From the NCBI GenBank assembly GCA_023259235.1, contig JAHFQQ010000176.1:1-7455 (forward strand): a stretch of DNA of 7,455 nt, read 5' to 3'. Shown in pieces: positions 1 through 5,659 of this stretch; position 1 is the first letter of the stretch, and the number at the start of each line of letters is the position of its first letter. This stretch comes from Polaromonas sp. (lineage in GTDB: Bacteria; Pseudomonadota; Gammaproteobacteria; Burkholderiales; Burkholderiaceae_C). Under the pieces are notes generated by a model. The model worked only from the letters and a program-made list of their open reading frames with translations. It ran no database searches and had not been told where the DNA came from. Position numbers and translations under genes: made by a program.

Positions 1-281
1 ATGAAGCCGCCAATGGCCTGAAGAACGACAACTACACCATCGCCATGGCGCGCACCGGCGACCCCCAGTCCGCCACGGCGCAATTCTTCATCAACGTCAA
101 GGACAACGACTTCCTCAACCCCACCGCGCAAAGTGACGGCTACACCGTGTTCGGCAAGGTTGTGAGCGGCATGGACGTGGTCGATAAAATCAAGTCGGTG
201 CCTACCGGCGCTGGCGGCCCCTTCCCTTCGGACGTGCCAAAGACGCCGGTACTGATCAAGTCTGCCACCCTTCTTAACTGA
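1..281 (+). CDS. ppiA: Peptidylprolyl isomerase, cyclophilin type, periplasmic-like (C-terminal part only)
   Basis: This is the 3' end of a cyclophilin gene that starts before the window; the frame is open from base 3 and stops with TGA at 279-281. Cyclophilins catalyse cis-trans isomerisation of X-Pro bonds. The visible 92 residues include the core strand AQFFINVKDNDFLN, which holds the active-site Gln and Phe. The residue ten after that Gln, which is Trp121 in human cyclophilin A, is Phe, as in E. coli cyclophilins that bind cyclosporin poorly. The end (DKIKSVPTGAGGPFPSDVPK) resembles E. coli PpiA, the periplasmic form, more than PpiB, and lacks the GWGYAVF stretch of the next gene. A signal peptide would therefore be expected in the missing N-terminus, but this cannot be seen. 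The next gene, ppiB, begins 20 bases downstream and is a paralogue. The family call is secure; the ppiA assignment is an inference. Confidence 0.9.
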   Translation, partial: EAANGLKNDNYTIAMARTGDPQSATAQFFINVKDNDFLNPTAQSDGYTVFGKVVSGMDVVDKIKSVPTGAGGPFPSDVPKTPVLIKSATLLN

Positions 282-301
282 CTCACCCCCGCAGGACCCT
301 C

Positions 302-811
302 ATGAACAACCCCAAAGTAGCACTCCACATTGCCAACCATGGCGTCATCACGCTCGAACTGGACGCCGCCAAGGCGCCCAAGACCGTCGCCAACTTCCTG
401 AACTATGTCAACAAGGGTTACTACGCCAACACGGTGTTTCACCGCGTGATTCCCAACTTCATGGTGCAGGGCGGCGGTTTTGAACCCGGCATGAAGCAAA
501 AGCCCACCGACGGCGAGATCGAAAACGAAGCTGGCAACGGCCTGAAAAACGACAACTACACCGTTGCCATGGCCCGCACCAACGCACCGCATTCGGCCAG
601 TTCGCAATTTTTCATCAACGTGGCGGACAACGGTTTCCTGAACCACACCGCACCCGAAGCTTCGGGCTGGGGCTACGCCGTGTTTGGCAAAGTCGTGGAA
701 GGCAAGGACGTGGTTGACAAAATCAAGGCCGTCAAAACCGGCCGCAAGGGTTTTCACGACGACGTTCCCGTCGATGACGTGGTGATCGAAAAAGCGGTCG
801 TGCTGGCCTGA
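302..811 (+). CDS. ppiB: Peptidylprolyl isomerase B, cytoplasmic cyclophilin
   Basis: A complete 169-residue cyclophilin, about the length of E. coli PpiB (164). The first residues (MNNPKVALHIANHG) enter directly into the fold with no signal peptide, so a cytoplasmic location is expected. Active-site residues can be placed by spacing: Arg48 and Phe53 in FHRVIPNF, Gln56 in VQGGGFEPGMKQK, and Gln102/Phe104 in SSQFFINVADN. Phe112 takes the place of Trp121 of human cyclophilin A, which in E. coli homologues goes with weak cyclosporin binding. The GWGYAVF and TGRKGFHDDVP stretches are typical of PpiB. The ATG start is preceded by a modest AGGA at 293-296. The gene lies 20 bases after the periplasmic-type paralogue and 10 bases before lpxH, so co-transcription is likely. 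It is presumably a general folding helper and nothing is missing from the active site. Confidence 0.95.
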   Translation: MNNPKVALHIANHGVITLELDAAKAPKTVANFLNYVNKGYYANTVFHRVIPNFMVQGGGFEPGMKQKPTDGEIENEAGNGLKNDNYTVAMARTNAPHSASSQFFINVADNGFLNHTAPEASGWGYAVFGKVVEGKDVVDKIKAVKTGRKGFHDDVPVDDVVIEKAVVLA

Positions 812-821
812 CATTCCTCGC

Positions 822-1649
822 GTGAGCATCCCCGCAGTGCCCCAGATGACGGAGCTCAACGCTCCGGATTCCTGGCGCATTGTCGATTTCATTTCAGATT
901 TGCATCTGAGCGCCGACGCACCTGCCACCTTCACGCTCTGGCGGCACTATATGGAAAGCACCCCGGCCGACGCCGTGTTTGTGCTGGGCGACCTGTTCGA
1001 GGTTTGGGTCGGCGACGACGTCGTGCACGGCGACGCGGTCAGCGCCGCCAGGCTGCTGCCCACCGCCAGTTTTGAAGACCGCTGCGCCCGCGTGCTGGGA
1101 CAGGCGGCGCGGCGGCTGGCACTTTTTTTCATGCATGGCAATCGGGATTTTCTGGTTGGCCAGCGCCTGATGGCCATTTGCAGCGCCCACCTGCTGGCCG
1201 ACCCGACGGTGCTGGTGCTTCACGGCGAGAATGGCCAGCGCTGGCTGCTCTCGCATGGCGACGCGCTCTGTCTGGCCGACGCGGACTATCTGCAGTTTCG
1301 CCAGCAAGTGCGCACCCCGACCTGGCAGCGCGATTTTCTGGCCAAATCCCTGGCCGAGCGCCAGACCATCGCGCACGCGCTGCGTCAGCAAAGCCAGCAG
1401 CACCAGGCGCAGCGCAGGCAGTCCGGGGCCGACGTTGCCGACGTCGACGGCCACGCTGCCCGCCAGTGGCTGCAGGCTGCCAATGCCCGTACCCTGATCC
1501 ACGGCCACACCCACAGGCCGGCAATGCACGACCTCGGGCATGGCCTGGCACGTGTGGTGCTCAGCGACTGGGATGCGCAAGATGCAGTGCCGCGCGCCGA
1601 CGCGCTGCGCCTGCGCGCCACCGGCCTGAAGCGCATTGCCGTGCATTGA
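822..1649 (+). CDS. lpxH: UDP-2,3-diacylglucosamine diphosphatase LpxH
   Basis: A calcineurin-like metallophosphoesterase that hydrolyses UDP-2,3-diacylglucosamine to lipid X and UMP, the fourth step of lipid A synthesis, at the cytoplasmic face of the inner membrane. Metal-site motifs appear in the family order: ISDLHL with Asp26 and His28, VLGDLFEVWVGDD with Asp57, HGNRDFLVG with Asn107-Arg108-Asp109, SHGD with His145, and HGHTH with His229 and His231. The GNRDF and FEVWVGDD signatures separate LpxH from the related LpxI/LpxG routes. At 275 residues it is longer than E. coli LpxH (240), partly from a Gln/Ala/Arg-rich helix region around 185-215. The start is uncertain: GTG at 822 gives the longest frame, but ATG at 846 (Met9), still 17 residues before DLH, is equally possible; neither has a clear Shine-Dalgarno. 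It lies 10 bases after ppiB and 29 before mtfA, so it is probably in the same operon. Confidence 0.95.
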   Translation: MSIPAVPQMTELNAPDSWRIVDFISDLHLSADAPATFTLWRHYMESTPADAVFVLGDLFEVWVGDDVVHGDAVSAARLLPTASFEDRCARVLGQAARRLALFFMHGNRDFLVGQRLMAICSAHLLADPTVLVLHGENGQRWLLSHGDALCLADADYLQFRQQVRTPTWQRDFLAKSLAERQTIAHALRQQSQQHQAQRRQSGADVADVDGHAARQWLQAANARTLIHGHTHRPAMHDLGHGLARVVLSDWDAQDAVPRADALRLRATGLKRIAVH

Positions 1650-1678
1650 ACCTGATAACGCCGGCAGAGGCCTGACTC

Positions 1679-2467
1679 ATGCTGAACTGGTTGCGCAATC
1701 TGGGATCCCAAAAACGCAGCTCGGACGCCATTCCCGAAGAACTGTGGATGGACACGCTGCTGCGCTACCCATTTCTGGCCAGGCGACCAGTCGCCGAGCA
1801 CTTGCGCCTGCGCGCCCTTGTCGGCGAGTTTCTCAAGCAGAAACAATTTAGCGGCGCGCAGGGACTGCAGGTCACGGACGCCATGGCGATCGCCATTGCA
1901 GCGCAGGCCTGCCTGCCGGTGCTGCACCTTGGCCTGCGCTGGTATGATGATTTCAGGGGGATTGTGGTGCACCCTGGCGCCATGCTGGCGCGCCGGCAGG
2001 TCACCGACGGCAGCGGTGTGGTGCACCATTACAGCGAAGTGCTGCTGGGCGAAGCCATGGATCGCGGCCCGGTCACCCTGAGCTGGGAAGACGCCGCCGC
2101 CGGCGACACTGCGGAGCAGGGGCACAACGTGGTGATCCACGAGTTCATCCATAAAATCGACATGCGCGACGGCCTGGCCGATGGCTGCCCGCCATTGCCC
2201 TCGCGCAAAGCCCATGCGCAGTGGCACGAAGTCATGCAACCCGCCTACGACGCGTTTTGCGAGCAGGTGGCCATGGCCCGGCGCTTTGGCGGCCAGCCGC
2301 CCTGGCTGGATGCGTACGGCGCCAAATCGCCGGCCGAATTTTTCGCGGTGGCGTGCGAGGCCTACTTCGTCAACCGCGAGAGCTTTACCCGGGATTTTCC
2401 CGATCTGACCGCCCTGTTTGACCAGTTCTTCAAGCTCAATGAGCCGCTGGCCCATCAGGAACCGTAA
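1679..2467 (+). CDS. mtfA: MtfA-family zinc metallopeptidase (M90)
   Basis: A complete 262-residue protein of the MtfA (YeeI) family, close to the usual length. The gluzincin-type motif HEFIHKID gives His154, Glu155 and His158 as zinc ligands and catalytic base; Glu220 in the conserved PAEFFAVACEAYF stretch is the likely third ligand by analogy with E. coli MtfA. Other family landmarks are the N-terminal helix region around RYPFLARRP (29-37), the LRWYDDF..IVVHPG segment (86-100) and the WLDAYGAKSPAEFF block (209-222). No signal peptide is seen, so it is cytosolic. In E. coli MtfA binds the glucose repressor Mlc and has aminopeptidase activity; whether this host has Mlc cannot be told, so its partner is unknown. 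The ATG is well supported by AGAGG at 1666-1670, eight bases upstream. It is the last gene of the left cluster. Confidence 0.92.
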   Translation: MLNWLRNLGSQKRSSDAIPEELWMDTLLRYPFLARRPVAEHLRLRALVGEFLKQKQFSGAQGLQVTDAMAIAIAAQACLPVLHLGLRWYDDFRGIVVHPGAMLARRQVTDGSGVVHHYSEVLLGEAMDRGPVTLSWEDAAAGDTAEQGHNVVIHEFIHKIDMRDGLADGCPPLPSRKAHAQWHEVMQPAYDAFCEQVAMARRFGGQPPWLDAYGAKSPAEFFAVACEAYFVNRESFTRDFPDLTALFDQFFKLNEPLAHQEP

Positions 2468-2473
2468 CAGTCA

Positions 2474-2490
2474 GCTATTTATCTGATAGC
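2474..2490. repeat. Short inverted repeat GCTAT...ATAGC after mtfA
   Basis: A perfect 5-base inverted repeat, GCTAT and ATAGC, separated by TTATCTG, starts six bases after the mtfA stop codon and is followed by AAGCGCGG. From memory, elements of this form (GCTAT, an AT-rich loop, ATAGC, often followed by a GCGC-containing stretch) recur many times between genes in Comamonadaceae genomes. That is recall, not something this single copy can prove. It may act as a weak hairpin at the 3' end of the mtfA transcript, but no run of T follows it. Confidence 0.45.
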
Positions 2491-2539
2491 AAGCGCGGCG
2501 TGGCCAGGGCACTCCAACGCACTGAGCGAATGATGCTTT

Positions 2540-2562
2540 CGCCAGGCCATCAATCAGTGGCG
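2540..2562 (+). other. Possible stem-loop between mtfA and the mgtA promoter
   Basis: CGCCA (2540-2544) and TGGCG (2558-2562) are complementary and could form a 5-pair stem with a 13-base loop; GCCA at 2546-2549 offers an alternative partner for TGGC. No T-run follows, so it is not a typical intrinsic terminator. It could help end the mtfA transcript or be chance in a GC-rich region. The rest of 2491-2600 holds nothing else I can support. Confidence 0.2.
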
Positions 2563-2604
2563 CAAGAGACTATGCGCACGGCCTGCAAAAAACCGGCAAA
2601 GCGC

Positions 2605-2633
2605 TTGACATTGTTGCATTGCACAATTAAAGT
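2605..2633 (+). promoter_or_regulatory. Sigma70-type promoter for the mgtA leader
   Basis: A consensus -35 box TTGACA (2605-2610) is followed, after the ideal 17-base spacer, by TAAAGT (2628-2633), matching the -10 consensus at four of six positions. The surrounding DNA is clearly AT-richer than its neighbourhood. The spacer includes the small dyad TGCA-T-TGCA (2615-2623), which could be an operator half but is too short to say. Transcription would begin near 2640, leaving about 295 bases before mgtA. No clear PhoP-type direct repeat is visible. Confidence 0.6.
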
Positions 2634-2662
2634 TCGCAGGTTTTCAACTTTTGGAGTTTCTT

Positions 2663-2716
2663 GTGGGTAACGGTTCCAGTGACAGTTGTCGATCCCGGAT
2701 CGATATGGCTGCCTGA
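2663..2716 (+). CDS. Candidate leader peptide 1 (17 residues, GTG start)
   Basis: A short frame reading MGNGSSDSCRSRIDMAA, preceded by GGAG at 2653-2656, six bases before the GTG. It would lie about 23 bases after the predicted transcription start, the position typical of attenuator leader peptides, and is as long as enteric MgtL (17 residues). It is Ser/Arg-rich and not proline-rich. Its second half overlaps the first leader hairpin (2687-2705), so translation would melt that stem. The evidence is only the ribosome-binding site, the position and the hairpin overlap; it may be chance. Confidence 0.3.
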   Translation: MGNGSSDSCRSRIDMAA

Positions 2717-2781
2717 CAGACCCCCGGAAATCCGTCTCCGCCGTGTCTGATCCGGCACGGTATCCCCGCCGAAGCATCGGC
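2683..2781 (+). other. Series of four stem-loops in the mgtA leader
   Basis: Four consecutive hairpins can be drawn. (1) 2687-2694 pairs with 2698-2705 (eight pairs, one G-U, loop CCG), extended by CAG 2683-2685 with CTG 2709-2711. (2) AGA 2718-2720 with TCT 2735-2737 and CGG 2725-2727 with CCG 2732-2734, with a bulge of C residues. (3) CCGTG 2741-2745 with CACGG 2756-2760. (4) GCCGA 2768-2772 with TCGGC 2777-2781, loop AGCA, followed by a partly U-rich AATTTGTT, which is weakly terminator-like. Such dense back-to-back pairing suggests a structured RNA. The pairs were found by eye and no folding energies were computed. Confidence 0.4.
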
Positions 2782-2797
2782 AATTTGTTCCCAGGCC

Positions 2798-2859
2798 CGC
2801 GTGATTGTTATTGCTTGAGCGCCGTCCAATCTGGCACGCGATCGCGTGGCCGTTCACGC
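2798..2859 (+). promoter_or_regulatory. Four-segment, attenuator-like pairing region in the mgtA leader
   Basis: Four short segments can pair in mutually exclusive ways: A = CGCGTG (2798-2803), B = CACGCG (2835-2840), C = CGCGTG (2843-2848) and D = CACGC (2855-2859). A pairs with B, B with C, and C (2844-2848) with D. B and C with the AT between them form a perfect 14-base palindrome (2835-2848), which as RNA folds to five pairs with a GATC loop. The 1:2, 2:3, 3:4 layout is that of classical attenuators. It ends 11 bases before the proline-rich leader frame. No U-run follows, so control would have to act by Rho, RNA stability or translation. The function is an inference. Confidence 0.35.
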
Positions 2860-2870
2860 AACAGGCATTG

Positions 2871-2921
2871 ATGTCTGAACACAATGGCTGGCCCTGCCCA
2901 CCAGAGCCATGGAATGAATAG
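2871..2921 (+). CDS. Candidate proline-rich leader peptide 2 of mgtA (16 residues)
   Basis: A short ATG frame reading MSEHNGWPCPPEPWNE, with AGG at 2863-2865 five bases upstream as a modest ribosome-binding site. Four of its 16 residues are proline (positions 8, 10, 11, 13), including a Pro-Pro pair and PPEP, flanked by two tryptophans. The enteric MgtL peptide also carries alternating acidic residues and prolines near its start; translation of that run is unstable at low Mg2+ and this switches mgtA on. The stop TAG (2919-2921) abuts the mgtA ribosome-binding site and lies 12 bases before the mgtA GTG, so a ribosome at the end of this frame would cover that site. The frame and prolines are seen; the Mg2+-sensing role is inferred by analogy. 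A frame this short can also arise by chance. Confidence 0.4.
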   Translation: MSEHNGWPCPPEPWNE

Positions 2922-2928
2922 AAGGGAA
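2921..2928 (+). promoter_or_regulatory. Ribosome-binding site deciding the mgtA GTG start
   Basis: GAAGGGAA lies with its GGG seven bases before GTG at 2934. It is the strongest Shine-Dalgarno-like run near the start of mgtA and supports GTG rather than a later start. Its first base is the last base of the stop codon of the proline-rich leader frame. Confidence 0.65.
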
Positions 2929-2933
2929 ACCCA

Positions 2934-5639
2934 GTGAATTTCTTCAGCCTGCTGTTTGGCGTTTTCCTCAAATCACGCCACACCGGCCACCTGTTCCAGC
3001 GCCGGGCAATTTTCGAGTCCCTGTCGGCAGCCAGCTCGGCCGGAGCGTTTCCGGACCAGTTGTCCCTCAGGCTGGTGCGTGATGCAGATGACGAGTTATC
3101 GAGTGTGCTGGCGCGGCTCGATTCCAGCAAGGACGGACTGACCGACGCCGAGGCAGACGTCATCCGTGAAAAGGTCGGCCTGAACGAGGTCGAACACGAA
3201 AAACCGCTGCCGTGGTGGCTGCACCTGTGGCTAAGCTACAAGAACCCGTTCAACCTGCTGTTGACAGCATTGGCCGTGGTGTCCTGGCTGACCGAGGACC
3301 TCAAGGCGGCCATTGTGATTGGCAGCATGGTGGTGATTTCCACGCTGATGCGCTTCATCCAGGAGCGGCGCTCGAACCAGGCCGCGCAAAGCCTGAAAGA
3401 GCTGGTCAGCAACAAGGCCACCGTGATCCGGCGCGATACCGTCAAGCCCGCCAGTCCGGTCGAAATTCCGATCAAGCAGCTCGTGCCGGGTGATGTGGTG
3501 CTGCTGTCGGCCGGTGACATGATTCCAGCCGACTGCCGGGTGATGTCCGCCAGGGACCTGTTCGTCAGCCAGTCGGCCATGACCGGAGAGTCACTGCCGG
3601 TTGAAAAATTTCCAGAAACCAGGGGCGCGGCCGGTGGCCCGCTGGAAATGGCCAACCTGGTGTTCATGGGCACCAACGTGGTGTCGGGCTCCGCCGCGGC
3701 GATAGTCCTGGCCACTGGAAACCATACTTATTTTGGCACGCTGGCGACGCGTGTCACCGCCACCACACGCGAGGTCAATGCCTTCCAGGCAGGCGTCAAC
3801 AAGGTGAGCTGGCTGCTGATCCGCTTTGCCGTTGTCATGGTGCCGATTGTTCTCCTGATCAACGGCTTTACCAAGGGCGACTGGCCGGAGGCCTTTTTGT
3901 TCGCGCTGTCGGTCGCGGTCGGGCTGACGCCCGAAATGTTGCCCATGATCGTCACTTCCACGCTGGCCAAGGGCGCGGTGCTGCTGTCGCGCCAGAAAGT
4001 CATCGTCAAGCGGCTCGACGCGATCCAGAACTTCGGCGCCATGAATGTGCTGTGCACGGACAAGACCGGCACGCTGACGCAGGACAAGATTGCCCTGGCG
4101 CGCCACACCGACGTGTTCGGCCACGAGTCCGAGGAAGTGCTGGGATTTGCCTACCTCAACAGCTACTACCAGACCGGGCTGAAAAACCTGCTGGACCGCG
4201 CCGTGCTGGAGCATGTCGAGGTGCAAAAAGAACTGAAGCTGGCCGAAAACTACCAGAAGATCGACGAGATTCCCTTTGATTTCCAGCGCCGCCGCATGTC
4301 TGTCGTGGTTTCTGAACGCGACGACCACCACGAACTGATCTGCAAGGGCGCGGTCGAGGAAATCGTCGCCGCCTGCACCCGCGTGCGCGATGGCCATCAA
4401 ACCGTTGCGCTGGACGCCGCCATGCTGGAGCGGGTTCTTCGTGTCACGCATGATCTGAACGAAGACGGCCTGCGTGTGGTGGCAGTGGCCATGAAGGAAA
4501 TTCCGCCCAGCCAGGGCGTGTATTCGGTGGCCGACGAGTCGGACCTGACCTTGATAGGCTACATCGCCTTCCTCGACCCCCCGAAAGAGTCCACGGCTCC
4601 GGCGCTCAAGGCGCTGGCCGAGAACGGCGTCACCGTCAAGATCTTGACCGGCGACAACGAACTGGTGACGGCCGAAGTCTGCCGCCAAGTCGGCCTTGCG
4701 GTCGGCGGCATCGTGCTGGGCGCGCAAATTGACCGGATGGACGACCTGGCGCTGGCCGCGGCCGTTGAGGCACACACCGTCTTCGCCAAGCTCTCGCCGC
4801 TGAACAAGGAGCGCATCGTGCGCGCACTGCGCAACAACGGCCATGTGGTCGGCTTCATGGGCGACGGCATCAACGACGCGGCGGCGCTGCGTGCCGCAGA
4901 CATCGGCATTTCAGTGGACTCGGCGGTGGATATTGCCAAGGAAGCGGCCGACATCATCCTGCTCGAACGCAGCCTGATGGTGCTGGAGGAAGGCGTGATC
5001 GAAGGCCGCAAGACCTTCAGCAACATGCTCAAGTACATCCGCATGACGGCCAGCTCGAACTTTGGCAATGTGTTTTCGGTGCTGGTCGCCAGCGTATTCC
5101 TGCCCTTCCTGCCGATGCTGCCGCTGCAGTTGCTGGTGCAAAACCTGCTCTATGACATCTCGCAGATCGCCATTCCATTCGACAACGTGGATGCCGAACT
5201 GGTGAGCAACCCCCTCAAATGGAATCCCGACGACATCCGCCGCTTCATGATCTTCTTCGGACCCATCAGCTCCATTTTTGACGTCACTACTTTCGTCGTG
5301 ATGTGGCATGTGTTCAAGGCCAATTCAGTGGCGGGTCAAACCCTGTTTCAGTCCGGCTGGTTCGTTGTCGGCCTGCTCACCCAGACGCTGATCGTGCACA
5401 TGATCCGCACCCCCAAAATCCCCTTCCTCCAGAGCCGCGCCGCCTGGCCGCTGATGTCCATGACACTGATCATCATGGCCGTGGGCATCTTTTTACCGAT
5501 GGGGCCACTGGCCAGCTACTTCAGGCTGCAGGCGCTGCCGCTGCCCTACTTCGCCTGGCTGGCGGGTATCTTGCTGAGCTATGCGATGCTGACAACGCTG
5601 ATGAAGCGCTTTTACATTCGCCGCTTTGGCTGGCAGTGA
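2934..5639 (+). CDS. mgtA: Magnesium-importing P-type ATPase (type IIIB)
   Basis: A complete 901-residue P-type ATPase, near the 898 of E. coli MgtA and alignable with it from the WWLHLW..YKNPFN segment to the final RRFGWQ. It imports Mg2+ across the inner membrane using ATP. A cytoplasmic N-terminus of about 100 residues is followed by TM1-2 (about 105-145), the actuator domain with TGES at 217-220, TM3-4 (about 293-345) with the type IIIB signature GLTPEMLPM, the phosphorylation motif DKTGT with Asp376, the nucleotide-binding domain with CKGA at 470-473, the hinge motif GDGIND at 643-648, and six C-terminal TMs from about 709, including QNLLYD (Asn737) and AIPFDNVD. One oddity: the hinge reads GDGINDAAAL, with Ala650 where E. 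coli MgtA has Pro. It is monocistronic by context, behind its own promoter and a long leader, and converges on the penicillin-binding protein gene. Confidence 0.96.
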   Translation: MNFFSLLFGVFLKSRHTGHLFQRRAIFESLSAASSAGAFPDQLSLRLVRDADDELSSVLARLDSSKDGLTDAEADVIREKVGLNEVEHEKPLPWWLHLWLSYKNPFNLLLTALAVVSWLTEDLKAAIVIGSMVVISTLMRFIQERRSNQAAQSLKELVSNKATVIRRDTVKPASPVEIPIKQLVPGDVVLLSAGDMIPADCRVMSARDLFVSQSAMTGESLPVEKFPETRGAAGGPLEMANLVFMGTNVVSGSAAAIVLATGNHTYFGTLATRVTATTREVNAFQAGVNKVSWLLIRFAVVMVPIVLLINGFTKGDWPEAFLFALSVAVGLTPEMLPMIVTSTLAKGAVLLSRQKVIVKRLDAIQNFGAMNVLCTDKTGTLTQDKIALARHTDVFGHESEEVLGFAYLNSYYQTGLKNLLDRAVLEHVEVQKELKLAENYQKIDEIPFDFQRRRMSVVVSERDDHHELICKGAVEEIVAACTRVRDGHQTVALDAAMLERVLRVTHDLNEDGLRVVAVAMKEIPPSQGVYSVADESDLTLIGYIAFLDPPKESTAPALKALAENGVTVKILTGDNELVTAEVCRQVGLAVGGIVLGAQIDRMDDLALAAAVEAHTVFAKLSPLNKERIVRALRNNGHVVGFMGDGINDAAALRAADIGISVDSAVDIAKEAADIILLERSLMVLEEGVIEGRKTFSNMLKYIRMTASSNFGNVFSVLVASVFLPFLPMLPLQLLVQNLLYDISQIAIPFDNVDAELVSNPLKWNPDDIRRFMIFFGPISSIFDVTTFVVMWHVFKANSVAGQTLFQSGWFVVGLLTQTLIVHMIRTPKIPFLQSRAAWPLMSMTLIIMAVGIFLPMGPLASYFRLQALPLPYFAWLAGILLSYAMLTTLMKRFYIRRFGWQ

Positions 5640-5659
5640 ACAGACCACTTTGGCATCAC

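Larger units (their letters stand above)
2640..2933 (+). promoter_or_regulatory. Long structured 5' leader RNA of mgtA
   Basis: Between the predicted transcription start and the mgtA start codon lie about 295 bases with no conventional gene. The stretch contains at least five potential stem-loops, two short open frames with ribosome-binding sites, and the mgtA ribosome-binding site at its end. Long leaders that sense Mg2+ are known for enteric mgtA (leader peptide MgtL with alternative stem-loops) and for M-box RNAs in other bacteria. I cannot match this sequence to the M-box or to the enteric leader by eye. A regulatory role is inferred from length, structure and the downstream gene; the ligand or signal, if any, is unknown. 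Confidence 0.5.

Noticed and set aside
140..934. Open frame of 264 codons on the - strand across the two cyclophilins
   Set aside because: Shadow of two clear genes; no motif and no ribosome-binding context.
2530..2670. Frame of 46 codons starting ATG-ATG, over the mgtA promoter
   Set aside because: No ribosome-binding site, it runs through the -35 and -10 boxes, and its translation is unlike any family I know; probably chance.
2838..2845. GCGATCGC octamer (as in the cyanobacterial HIP1 repeat)
   Set aside because: A single copy inside a longer palindrome in a non-cyanobacterial genome; coincidence.
2686..2871. Frame of 61 codons with a TTG start in the mgtA leader, ending TGATG on the start of the proline-rich frame
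   Set aside because: No ribosome-binding site, a weak start codon, and it passes through all the leader hairpins; the TGATG overlap is suggestive but not enough to call a gene.
2640..2933. Known riboswitch (M-box, yybP-ykoY or NiCo type)
   Set aside because: I could not find the conserved cores of these classes by eye; a covariance-model search would decide.
3591..4844. Open frame of 417 codons on the - strand inside mgtA
   Set aside because: It is antisense to a well-conserved P-type ATPase, and its translation is His/Gln/Arg-rich with no recognisable motif; it results from GC-biased third positions.
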